In this document: piece after piece, positions 1 through 8,633 of the stretch
Layout of the letters: the number at the start of each line of letters is the position of its first letter
Numbering within the stretch: the first letter of the stretch is position 1
Origin: Alphaproteobacteria bacterium
GTDB lineage: Bacteria > Pseudomonadota > Alphaproteobacteria > Rhizobiales > Beijerinckiaceae
Assembly: GCA_016869595.1 (NCBI GenBank)
Contig: VGDT01000008.1
Location: 20,410 to 84,409 of the forward strand
Direction: 5' to 3'
DNA length: 64,000 bases
Position numbers and translations under genes: made by a program
Notes under the pieces: generated by a model
Databases searched by the model: none
What the model saw: only the letters and a program-made list of their open reading frames with translations
Told to the model about the DNA's origin: nothing

Positions 1-1
1 T

Positions 2-349
2 CGCATCGGCCGCACCGTCGATGCGGCGACGCAATCCGTAACGGCCGTGGCCGAGTTCCGCCCAGGCCGGAGTTCGCTACGTCCCGGCCAGGCGGTGCAG
101 GCGATCATGCGTCTTTCAGGCTCTAACGGAGCGATGCAGTGGCGGGTTTCCGCTGACGCGCTCGTGAACTTTAAAAACCATAATTGGGTGTTCGTGCGCG
201 CGCCCGAAGGCTTTATCGCGACCCCGGTGACGCTACTTTCCGAAACGCCGCAGTATGCCTCGGTCCAAGGCGCGCTCAAAGCCGGCGAGCGCGTCGCGAC
301 GCGTGGCCTTTTGACTTTGCTCGCGGAACTCGCCGAAGGCGAGAGGTGA
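2..349 (+). CDS. RND efflux periplasmic adaptor (HlyD/MFP) subunit, C-terminal part only (starts before window)
   Basis: Open frame from base 2 (RIGRTVDAATQSVTAVAEFRPG...LRPGQAVQAIM), directly upstream of an RND permease. Confidence 0.75.
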   Translation, partial: RIGRTVDAATQSVTAVAEFRPGRSSLRPGQAVQAIMRLSGSNGAMQWRVSADALVNFKNHNWVFVRAPEGFIATPVTLLSETPQYASVQGALKAGERVATRGLLTLLAELAEGER

Positions 350-358
350 CGGAAAGCG

Positions 359-3300
359 ATGCTTGAAAGGCTGATCCGTTTCGCGCTTCAGCAGCGACTG
401 CTCGTCGTTCTCGGCGCGCTCGGCCTCGCCGCCTGGGGCGCGGTCAGCTATTTCAAACTGCCGATTGACGCTTTTCCGGACGTCGCCCCGGTGCAAGTGC
501 TGGTCGCCATGCGCGCGCCGGGCTTGACTCCTGAGGAGCTGGAGACGCGCGTCACCGTTCCGATCGAGGTCGCGGCGAAGGGCATTCCCAATCTCGTTCG
601 GATGCGCTCAACGACGCGTTATTCAGTGACGCTGATCACCTTCGAGTTTTCGGAAGGAACGGATATCTATTGGGCGCGCGCCCAGGTGAACGAGCGTCTG
701 GCGCAGGCGCAAAATCAGTTGCCGGCGGGCGTGTCCGGCGGTCTCGCGCCGATCGTCACGCCGCTTGGCGAAATGCTGATGTTCACCATCGTCGGCGGCG
801 ACCTTACGCCCACCGAGCAACGCTCGCTGCTCGACTGGACGATACGCCCCGCCATCCGAGGACTGCCGGGCGTCGCCGACGTAAATGTGCTCGGCGGTTT
901 CGTGCGCACGTTCGAAGTCGCGCCGTCGCCTTCCGCCATGGCGTCCCGCGGCGTCACCGTGGAGATGCTGCAATCGGCGCTCTCCAACAACAACAAGAAC
1001 GACGGCGCGGGACGCGTGCGCGACGGCGAAGAGGCTTTGCTGGTGCGCGCGGAAGGCCGCCTGCGATCGCTTGAGGATATTCGCTCCGTCGTCATCGCCG
1101 CGCGAGACACGGGCATCGTTCGCGTCGGCGACGTCGCCGAGGTGCGCAATGGCGCGCTTCCGCGCAATGGCGTCGTCGTGCGCAACGGCGAGGGCGAGGC
1201 GGTGTGGGGCCTTGTTCTCGGCCTGCGCGGCGCGGACGCGCGAATGGTGGTCGATGGCGTCAAGGAGCGCCTTACCGAAATCGAATGGACTCTGCCGAAC
1301 GGCGCCAGGATCGAAATCTTCTACGATCGCAGCGAATTGATCGGCCAAGCGGTCTGGACCGTGCAAAAAGTGCTGATCGAGGCGATCGTTCTCGTCGTCA
1401 TCCTGCTTGTCTTGTTCCTTGGGAACCTTCGGGCCGCGATTGTCGTATCGCTCATTTTGCCGCTCGCCGCGCTCTCGACATTCGGCATCATGCGCTGGTG
1501 GGGCCTCTCGGCGAACATCATGTCGCTCGGCGGCCTCGCAATCGCCATCGGACTTTTGGTCGATTGCGCCGTCGTGGTCGTCGAAAACGTCGAACATCGG
1601 ATGGCGAATGCGCATGACGTCAGCCTCTCCGACCGCCTTTTCATGACGCTTGAAGCAACTCGAGAAGTCGCCGTTCCGCTGACGTCCGGCGTCGTCATCA
1701 TCGTCACCGTCTTTTTGCCCCTACTGTCTCTCGAAGGGCTTGAGGGTCGTCTGTTCGCGCCGGTGGCGCTGACCATCGCCTTTGCGCTTGGTTCGGCCCT
1801 CCTATTGTCGCTCACCGTCGTGCCGGCGCTCAGCGCAACTTTGTTAAAGCCGGGTCATTCCGACGAGCCGTGGCTCGTTCGCAGGATCGGCGCAGTTTAT
1901 GAGCCTTTGCTCAGGCGCTCGCTCGACAAGCCATTGCTCGTCGGCGCCGCAGCTCTCATCGGCCTCATCGTCGCCTTCACCGCCTACGCGCGCATTGGCC
2001 AGACCTTCATGCCGGTGATGAACGAGGGCACGCCCGTCATCACGATTCGCAAGCATCCATCGATCAGCGTCAATGTGGCTGCGGAAACCGACATGCGCAT
2101 TCAGCGCGCGATTATGGAGCGCGTGCCGGAAGTCAAAGGAATGATGGCGCGCGCCGGCGCCGACGAGCTTGGCATCGATCCCGTCGGCCTTAACGAGACC
2201 GACAATTTCCTCCTGCTGGCGCCGCAAAGCGAGTGGCGCAACAAGGATATCGACTGGCTGATGGGCGAAATTCGCGCTGTGCTCGACGGCATGCCCGGGA
2301 TTTCCTACGCCTTTTCGCAGCCGATCGACATGCGCGTGCAGGAGATGATCATCGGCGCGCGCGGGGACGTCGTGATCAAAATTTTCGGCGACGACATCGA
2401 TGAACTTAACCGCTTGACCCGCGAGGTCGCGGCGACGCTGCGTAAAATCAGGGGCGCGCGCGACGTTTTTGGGCTCCAAAACGACGGCATGCGCTATCTG
2501 ACGGCGCGCGTCGACCGACTCGCGGCCGGACGCTTCGGACTCAACGCGGGCGAAATCCAGGACGCGCTGCGCGTCTGGGTCGACGGTCAGCCGGTCGGCA
2601 TCGTCCTTGAAGGGCCGATCCGCACGCCGCTCGTCATACGCGGCTCCGAGATCTCACGCCGCTCATCGGTGGACTTCGCACGTCTGCCGATGGTTTCTTC
2701 CGAAGGCAAGGTCGTCGAGTTGTCGCAGCTTGCCGACGTGCGCGTGGAGAACGGTCCCATTCAGGTGGTCCGCGAGGACGGTCGTCGCTTCGCCACAGTT
2801 CTCGCCAACGTCTCTGGGCGCGACCTCGTCGGTTTCGTCGACGAAGCAAAAAAAGCCGTCGCGAAAAACGTGAAGACGCCGCCGGGATATCGTTATCAAT
2901 GGGGCGGGCAATTCGAAAACCAACAGCGCGCTTCGGCGCGATTGGCGATTGTCGTGCCGATCGCGATGGCGCTGATCTTTTTGTTGCTTTATGTGACGTT
3001 CAACTCGGTCCTGCAGGCGACGCTGGTGTTCTGCAACGTGCCCTTTGCCGCGATTGGAGGAATCCTAGGCCTCTGGCTTTCCGGAGAATTCATCTCGGTG
3101 CCATCGTCGGTCGGATTTATTGCCCTTATCGGAATCGCGGTTCTCAACGGCGTCGTCCTTATTTCGTACATCAACAAGCTCGTCTCAGAGGGCGCGCGCA
3201 GCACGCGCGAAGCGGTGTTAGAGGGCGCGCGCCGGCGTATGCGGCCGGTTTTGCTCACCGCCACCATCGCGGCCTTCGGGTTGATTCCATTCCTCTTTGC

Positions 3301-3505
3301 CCATGGGCCGGGCGCCGAGATTCAGCGTCCGCTCGCCGTCGTCGTCATTGGCGGGCTCATATCCGCCACAGTTCTGACGCTTATTCTGCTGCCAATTCTC
3401 TACGATCGCACAGCTAATCTCGGCATGGTCATTCGCCAGAAGTTCAGCGCGCGCGCAATGCGCCGGGCCGCGGCGATGCGCCAGCGCGAGGACGCTCGCG
3501 CATGA
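359..3505 (+). CDS. Efflux RND transporter permease, CzcA/CusA-like
   Basis: 1048 aa; N-terminal LPIDAFPDVAPVQVLV, two sets of TM segments, GLLVDCAVVVVENVEHRM motif. Confidence 0.93.
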   Translation: MLERLIRFALQQRLLVVLGALGLAAWGAVSYFKLPIDAFPDVAPVQVLVAMRAPGLTPEELETRVTVPIEVAAKGIPNLVRMRSTTRYSVTLITFEFSEGTDIYWARAQVNERLAQAQNQLPAGVSGGLAPIVTPLGEMLMFTIVGGDLTPTEQRSLLDWTIRPAIRGLPGVADVNVLGGFVRTFEVAPSPSAMASRGVTVEMLQSALSNNNKNDGAGRVRDGEEALLVRAEGRLRSLEDIRSVVIAARDTGIVRVGDVAEVRNGALPRNGVVVRNGEGEAVWGLVLGLRGADARMVVDGVKERLTEIEWTLPNGARIEIFYDRSELIGQAVWTVQKVLIEAIVLVVILLVLFLGNLRAAIVVSLILPLAALSTFGIMRWWGLSANIMSLGGLAIAIGLLVDCAVVVVENVEHRMANAHDVSLSDRLFMTLEATREVAVPLTSGVVIIVTVFLPLLSLEGLEGRLFAPVALTIAFALGSALLLSLTVVPALSATLLKPGHSDEPWLVRRIGAVYEPLLRRSLDKPLLVGAAALIGLIVAFTAYARIGQTFMPVMNEGTPVITIRKHPSISVNVAAETDMRIQRAIMERVPEVKGMMARAGADELGIDPVGLNETDNFLLLAPQSEWRNKDIDWLMGEIRAVLDGMPGISYAFSQPIDMRVQEMIIGARGDVVIKIFGDDIDELNRLTREVAATLRKIRGARDVFGLQNDGMRYLTARVDRLAAGRFGLNAGEIQDALRVWVDGQPVGIVLEGPIRTPLVIRGSEISRRSSVDFARLPMVSSEGKVVELSQLADVRVENGPIQVVREDGRRFATVLANVSGRDLVGFVDEAKKAVAKNVKTPPGYRYQWGGQFENQQRASARLAIVVPIAMALIFLLLYVTFNSVLQATLVFCNVPFAAIGGILGLWLSGEFISVPSSVGFIALIGIAVLNGVVLISYINKLVSEGARSTREAVLEGARRRMRPVLLTATIAAFGLIPFLFAHGPGAEIQRPLAVVVIGGLISATVLTLILLPILYDRTANLGMVIRQKFSARAMRRAAAMRQREDARA

Positions 3506-4836
3506 GGCCGAGCGCGGTTCTCGCTGCATTTTCCATGTTTGCGTTCGCTTTTCCTTTCGAGGCGAGCGTCTCCGCGCAGGAGCAGAGCGAGCAGGCGGAA
3601 ACGCAGATCAAAGCCTCGGTAAAAACGAAGCCGAAGAAAACGCCTGCGCGGGCGGCGCCCAGGCCAACAGGAGGCGTGCTGGCGAAACATCTCGAACAGG
3701 CAGTCTCCATCGATGCGCAGAGCCGGTCGCTCGAGGCGCAGTTTCGTGCGATCTCAGCGCGCTACGCCACGGCCAATTCGCTGACGCCGGGCTCGCCTTA
3801 TGTCTCGGCCCTTCAGCGTAACAACACCAGCGGCAATTACCGCAATTTCAACGAAACCGAAATCGAAGCAGGCGTGCCCTTGTGGCTGCCCGGGCAACGG
3901 GACGCCTTTGAGGGGACGGTCTCGACCGGACTCTTCGAAGTTGAAGAGAAGTTGGCGCTCCGCAGGCTCGAAGTCGCTGGCGCGTTGCGCGACGCGTGGT
4001 GGATCGCGCAGCGCGCGGTTCGCGATGTGTCGGTGGCGCGCTCGCGCGTCGAAACGGCGCGCGACATCGGCGCCGACATGACCCGCCGAGTCGAACTTGG
4101 CGAGGCGGCGCAAACCGACGGGCTGCTCGCAAAGAACGAAACGCTCGCCGCGGAGACCGAGCTGGCGCAGACCGAAGGCGCCGTGAAGGTGGCGCGCATC
4201 AACTACATGGCCTTGACCGGCGGCGCCCCGCCGGACGGGGCGCTCGAGTCGGTGCGGCCCCCCACCGATATTGAGGATCATCCGGCGCTACGCGCGCCAC
4301 GCGCCGCGCTCGAGCGTGCGCATGCACAAGCGCAGCTTGTTGACGCCACGCCGATCGACAGTCCGGAGATCGGCGTCTTTGGCCGGCAGGAACATAATCG
4401 ACAATATTCGACCGATCCCTACCAGCAGATCTCGGATCAACGTACTGATTCGACGACGATCGGCGTGCGGCTAAGGATCCCGCTCCCGACCCTCGGGCGC
4501 AACGAACCGCGACGCGCCGAGGCGCTCGCCGAGATGGACCGCGCGACAGCCGAATACGAACGCGCGAAGCGAATGGTATTGGCGGAGATAAAGGCGGCGC
4601 GCGAAGCGCTGGCGGCGGCGCAGCGCGCAGCGAAACTCGCCGACAATCGTCTTGCCGTCGCGAATGATCAGTTTGAATTGTCGCGAAAGGCGTTCAAGCT
4701 CGGCGAGCTCAGCGCGTTCGATCTTTATCGTGTGCGTCAGATCCAGCTTGACGCCCAGCGCATGCAGGCGAATGCGGCAATCGCTGTCGGCATCGCAATC
4801 TCGCGAGTTAATCAAGCTCAGGGATGCGCGCCATAG
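3502..4836 (+). CDS. TolC/CzcC-family outer membrane efflux protein
   Basis: 444 aa, signal peptide, coiled-coil repeats; 4-nt ATGA overlap with RND permease. Confidence 0.88.
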   Translation: MRPSAVLAAFSMFAFAFPFEASVSAQEQSEQAETQIKASVKTKPKKTPARAAPRPTGGVLAKHLEQAVSIDAQSRSLEAQFRAISARYATANSLTPGSPYVSALQRNNTSGNYRNFNETEIEAGVPLWLPGQRDAFEGTVSTGLFEVEEKLALRRLEVAGALRDAWWIAQRAVRDVSVARSRVETARDIGADMTRRVELGEAAQTDGLLAKNETLAAETELAQTEGAVKVARINYMALTGGAPPDGALESVRPPTDIEDHPALRAPRAALERAHAQAQLVDATPIDSPEIGVFGRQEHNRQYSTDPYQQISDQRTDSTTIGVRLRIPLPTLGRNEPRRAEALAEMDRATAEYERAKRMVLAEIKAAREALAAAQRAAKLADNRLAVANDQFELSRKAFKLGELSAFDLYRVRQIQLDAQRMQANAAIAVGIAISRVNQAQGCAP

Positions 4837-4950
4837 AGCGCGGCTCGCGAAAAAGTGGAGCCCGGTTTTTCGCTTGAGGCGCGCTCTGAGCTTTTGGAGT
4901 CGATCGCGTTGTCTGCATTTGGGCGATTATGCCCAAATGCAGCGTGATCT
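4834..4950. repeat. ~117 bp intergenic repeat, copy 1 (second copy at 29324-29440)
   Basis: TAGAGCGCGGCTCGCGAAAAAGTGGAGCCCGGTTTTTCGC...TGCATTTGGGCGATTATGCCCAAATGCAGCGTGATCT; contains two hairpins. Confidence 0.9.
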
Positions 4951-4973
4951 AGCGATCGGCGCGGCGCGCCATT

Positions 4974-5855
4974 TTATGGACATTTGTGGATAAAATCGGC
5001 GATCCGTGAAATCGTCGGCTGATCCAAGAGCAACGGCGCATGGCCCTGGCCATCGACTAAGGCCTGCTCCAGACGAGGCGCGCGTCGCGCCATCTCGTCG
5101 AAAACCTCTGGCGAGAGAATATCCGAATTCGAGCCGCGGATGGCGAGAATGGGAACATGCGACAACGCGTCGAAGTCGTCCCAATGTTCTTCTGGCGTGA
5201 CGTCAGGTTTTACGCCGTCGAGCGTGTGCGACAATTCCGGATCATAGCGCAGCAGCACCTTGCCGTCCTTCTCGACGAAGGTGAGGCGCGCATACTCCTC
5301 CCACTCCTTGGCCGAGACGCCGGAAAAATCGACGCCGGCGGTCATTCGCATCAAGGCGATCGCCTCGCGCATGGAGGGGATCGGCGGCAACCTGCCGACA
5401 TAGCGCTTGATGCGAAGCAAGCCGGCATGTTCGATCTTCGGTCCGATGTCGTTGAGCACGGCGCCGCGCACGACGTTCGGCCGCCGCGCCGCAATGCGCA
5501 TTGTGTGAAGACCGCCGCGTGAGGTGCCAATGAACACTGCTTGCTCGACGCCGGCGTCGGAAAGCTGAGCCGCGATGTCGTCCTGCTCGACGTCGAAGTC
5601 ATAGCGCCGCGAATCCTGATCCCAATCGGATCGGCCGCGCCCACGGTAGTCGAGAGCCAGCACGCGTCGGCCGTCGGCTTGCAGCGCTCTGGCGATGCGG
5701 TCGAAATCGTCGGCCGAGCGGGCCAATCCCGGTAGACAAACGACGGGCAGCAATCCTCTCTCGCCGTCCGCTGGCGCGGGATAGTCGAAATAGTGCAAGC
5801 GCAGGCCATCGGCAGCGCGGATAAAGCGGCTAATCGGCTCTTGCGCAGACGCCAT
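4974..5855 (-). CDS. Alpha/beta hydrolase
   Basis: 293 aa; GTSRGG nucleophile elbow, DYRGRGRSD, C-terminal GQGHAPLL. Confidence 0.88.
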   Translation of the reverse strand: MASAQEPISRFIRAADGLRLHYFDYPAPADGERGLLPVVCLPGLARSADDFDRIARALQADGRRVLALDYRGRGRSDWDQDSRRYDFDVEQDDIAAQLSDAGVEQAVFIGTSRGGLHTMRIAARRPNVVRGAVLNDIGPKIEHAGLLRIKRYVGRLPPIPSMREAIALMRMTAGVDFSGVSAKEWEEYARLTFVEKDGKVLLRYDPELSHTLDGVKPDVTPEEHWDDFDALSHVPILAIRGSNSDILSPEVFDEMARRAPRLEQALVDGQGHAPLLLDQPTISRIADFIHKCP

Positions 5856-6030
5856 GGAGTGACCATTCCTGCATTACGATGCCCGCCCGTTCGCCCGCGA
5901 CAGTTACGCCCCCAATCGCGTTCCGCAACTGCGCCGTGGGCGCTCCGGGTTCCTTGACTTAAGGGCTGGTTGCGGCGAGGTTGCGCCCGCCTGTAAAGGG
6001 CCTCTCTCCCTAAGGAAAATCGCCCTCTCA

Positions 6031-6996
6031 ATGCGTTCCTATCTCGATTTTGAAAAGCCCGTCGCGGAACTCGAAACCAAGGTGGACGAGCTGCGCGCGC
6101 TGGCGGAAAACGGCGAGGCTGTATCAATCGGCGAGGAGCTGAGCAAGCTCCAGGCCAAGGCCGCCAAGGCGCTCGCCGATCTCTACGCCGGCCTGACCCC
6201 TTGGCAGAAGATTCAGGTCGCGCGGCATCCGCAGCGTCCGCATTTCTCTGACTATGTGCAGCAGCTTATCGATGAGTTCACGCCGCTCGCGGGCGACAGG
6301 CTTTTCGGCGAGGACGCTGCGATTGTCGGCGGCTTCGGGCGCTTCCGGGGAGAGCCGATTTGCGTGATCGGTCAGGAGAAGGGCTCGGACACGGCGAGCC
6401 GGCTGCATCACAATTTCGGCATGGCGCGGCCGGAGGGCTATCGCAAGGCCGTCCGCTTAATGGAGCTTGCCGACCGCTTCGGCCTGCCGGTCGTCTCTCT
6501 CGTCGACACGGCCGGCGCCTTTCCTGGAATCGACGCCGAAGAGCGCGGTCAGGCCGAGGCGATCGCCCGCTCCACCGACGTATCGCTCTCGCTCGGCGTG
6601 CCCAATGTCGCCGTTGTAGTGGGGGAGGGGGGCTCCGGCGGCGCGATCGCCATCGCGGCCGCCAATAAGGTGCTGATGCTCGAGCACTCCGTCTATACGG
6701 TCGCGTCGCCTGAGGCCTCGGCCTCGATCCTGTGGCGCGACTCCGCCAAGGCGCAAGAAGCCGCGACCAGCATGAAGATCACGGCGCAGGATCTCTTAAA
6801 GTTCGGCATCATCGATCTGATCGTGACAGAGCCGCCGGGCGGCGCGCATCGCGATCCGGAGGCGGCCATTGGGGCGGTAGGGGAGGCCCTCGCCAAGGAG
6901 CTCGCGGACTTGGCGAATTTTTCGCGGGAGCAGCTGAGAAACGCCCGCGCCGAGAAATTCATGGCCATGGGCCGGAAGCTGGAAGAAAAGCGTTAA
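6031..6996 (+). CDS. accA: Acetyl-CoA carboxylase carboxyltransferase subunit alpha
   Basis: 321 aa; FSDYVQQLIDEFTPLAGDR, GMARPEGYRKAVRLMELADRFGLPVVSLVDTAGAFPG, GEGGSGGA. Confidence 0.97.
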   Translation: MRSYLDFEKPVAELETKVDELRALAENGEAVSIGEELSKLQAKAAKALADLYAGLTPWQKIQVARHPQRPHFSDYVQQLIDEFTPLAGDRLFGEDAAIVGGFGRFRGEPICVIGQEKGSDTASRLHHNFGMARPEGYRKAVRLMELADRFGLPVVSLVDTAGAFPGIDAEERGQAEAIARSTDVSLSLGVPNVAVVVGEGGSGGAIAIAAANKVLMLEHSVYTVASPEASASILWRDSAKAQEAATSMKITAQDLLKFGIIDLIVTEPPGGAHRDPEAAIGAVGEALAKELADLANFSREQLRNARAEKFMAMGRKLEEKR

Positions 6997-7147
6997 CGCA
7001 AATCTCGAAAGATTCGCCTTGAAAGGCGCAGAGGCGCCAATTTCTGGGTGATTCGGACACGTTCTCGTCCCAATGTTGGTTTTTCGTGATCGCCGGCGTC
7101 TCTCTTGAGGCCGTCGCGATGCGGCGGCCGCCGCCAGAGGGGACAGA

Positions 7148-8392
7148 ATGAAAATTCAGGCCATAGCGCCGGCTTTGGGGCTCGCCGCCTTGGCCGCCTT
7201 CGCGCTTTCTGGCTGCGAGCAGAGCGGTCTCGCGCACCGCTCGCTTGCGCCGATCCCCTCCGAGACTGTCGCCTTGATGGACCAGGTCGGGACGTCCAAG
7301 GAAGCGCCGATGCTGATCCGCGCTTACAAGAAAGAAGCGGAGCTCGAAATCTGGAAGATGCGGTCAGATGGCCGCTACGTTCATCTGAAGACCTATCCGA
7401 TGTGCCGCTGGTCGGGTCAGCTCGGTCCCAAGCGCCAACAGGGCGATCGCCAGGCGCCGGAAGGCTTCTACGCCATCGGCCCGGCGCAGATGAATCCTAA
7501 TTCAAGCTATTATCTTTCCTTCAACGTCGGCTATCCGAACGCTCTCGACCGCGCGCTGGGCCACACAGGCGGCGATATCATGGTGCATGGGGCCTGCTCG
7601 TCAGCAGGCTGCTTCTCCATGACCGATAGGCAGATCGCCGAGATTTACGCGATCGCCCGCTCGTCGCTCGCCGGGGGCCAGCGTGCGATTCAGATGCAGT
7701 CCTTCCCCTTCAAGATGACGGCGGAAAATCTCGCCAAGCATCGGCTCGATCCGAACATTGGCTTCTGGAAGCAGCTGAAGGAAGGCTCCGATCATTTCGA
7801 AGTGACCTTGCAGGAGCCGCAGGTCGCCTTCTGCAATCGGCGCTACGTGTTCAATGCGACAGGCGCTGCTCCTCTCGACCCCAACGCCGCCTGTCCGGCG
7901 CTCAAGCAGGATCCCGAAATTGCGCAGGCGGTGGCCGAGAAGTCAGCGCGTGACGACGCTAAAATTGCTGAGCTTGTCCAAAGCGGCGTAAAGCCGGTGC
8001 GCGTCGTCTATCAGGACGGCGGTCAGCACCCGAGTTTCGCTTCGCGCGTTTCTGAGGTCAGCCGGCCGGAGACGATCGTCCCGCCGACCGAAATCGCGCT
8101 CGACGACAAGCCAAGCCGTGGCGGTGGCCTTGGCGCTGGACAGCCTGCCGCCAAACTCGCCGGCGCATCGCCGGTCGTGACTTTGGCGGGCGCAAAGGCC
8201 GCCGACGAAAGCAAGCGCACGCATGTCGCAATGGCGCCGACGCATAGCGATCGCCGCGAAATGTCCGCGCTTGCCGCTTCGGAGCTGGTGCTCGCGAACA
8301 AAAAAATATTGCGCCCGAAAGACGCATCTGGGGAGGACGCGCCTATCCCGCCAGCCTCCATCGGCACGAGGAAATCCGCCGCCGTTCATTAG
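7148..8392 (+). CDS. L,D-transpeptidase (YkuD/YafK-like) lipoprotein
   Basis: 414 aa; lipobox LSGC; MVHGACSSAGCFSMTD catalytic motif; SD-like aggggaca upstream. Confidence 0.88.
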   Translation: MKIQAIAPALGLAALAAFALSGCEQSGLAHRSLAPIPSETVALMDQVGTSKEAPMLIRAYKKEAELEIWKMRSDGRYVHLKTYPMCRWSGQLGPKRQQGDRQAPEGFYAIGPAQMNPNSSYYLSFNVGYPNALDRALGHTGGDIMVHGACSSAGCFSMTDRQIAEIYAIARSSLAGGQRAIQMQSFPFKMTAENLAKHRLDPNIGFWKQLKEGSDHFEVTLQEPQVAFCNRRYVFNATGAAPLDPNAACPALKQDPEIAQAVAEKSARDDAKIAELVQSGVKPVRVVYQDGGQHPSFASRVSEVSRPETIVPPTEIALDDKPSRGGGLGAGQPAAKLAGASPVVTLAGAKAADESKRTHVAMAPTHSDRREMSALAASELVLANKKILRPKDASGEDAPIPPASIGTRKSAAVH

Positions 8393-8431
8393 TCGCAATC
8401 TATTCGAATTCTTGATAATCCAAGCAGACTT

Positions 8432-8461
8432 AAAGCCGCGTCCTGACGCGGCTTTTCTTTT
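8432..8461 (+). terminator. Rho-independent terminator
   Basis: AAAGCCGCGTCCTGACGCGGCTTTTCTTTT hairpin plus T-tract after the L,D-transpeptidase gene. Confidence 0.85.
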
Positions 8462-8509
8462 GTGCGCGGTGAAATTACCGCCACGGCTTAGTCGCGTCAC
8501 AAAAAATCC

Positions 8510-8538
8510 TTGACTCTTGTGCGGCGCAGCAATATAAC
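8510..8538 (+). promoter_or_regulatory. Sigma70-type promoter for downstream sRNA
   Basis: TTGACT at 8510-8515, 17-nt spacer, TATAAC at 8533-8538. Confidence 0.75.
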
Positions 8539-8544
8539 AGTGCG

Positions 8545-8633
8545 ACGCAGCGAGATTTGGTCTCGCTCCGTAGCCCTCCTTGGGCGTTTCCTCCCTTGAC
8601 TTGGGCCGCTGGTTCTTCCGGCGGCCCTTTTTT
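8545..8633 (+). ncRNA. Probable MmgR/alpha-r8 (Rfam 'suhB' motif) trans-acting sRNA
   Basis: ~89 nt between promoter and strong terminator (GGGCCGCTGG-TTCTT-CCGGCGGCCC-TTTTTT); contains GTAGCCCTCCTTGGGCGTTTCCTCCCTTGAC, matching the remembered UUUCCUCCCU core. Confidence 0.72.

Noticed and set aside
623-1615. 330-aa minus-strand ORF inside the RND permease
   Set aside because: Low-complexity His/Arg/Asp-rich shadow translation opposite a well-conserved gene; typical GC-rich artefact.
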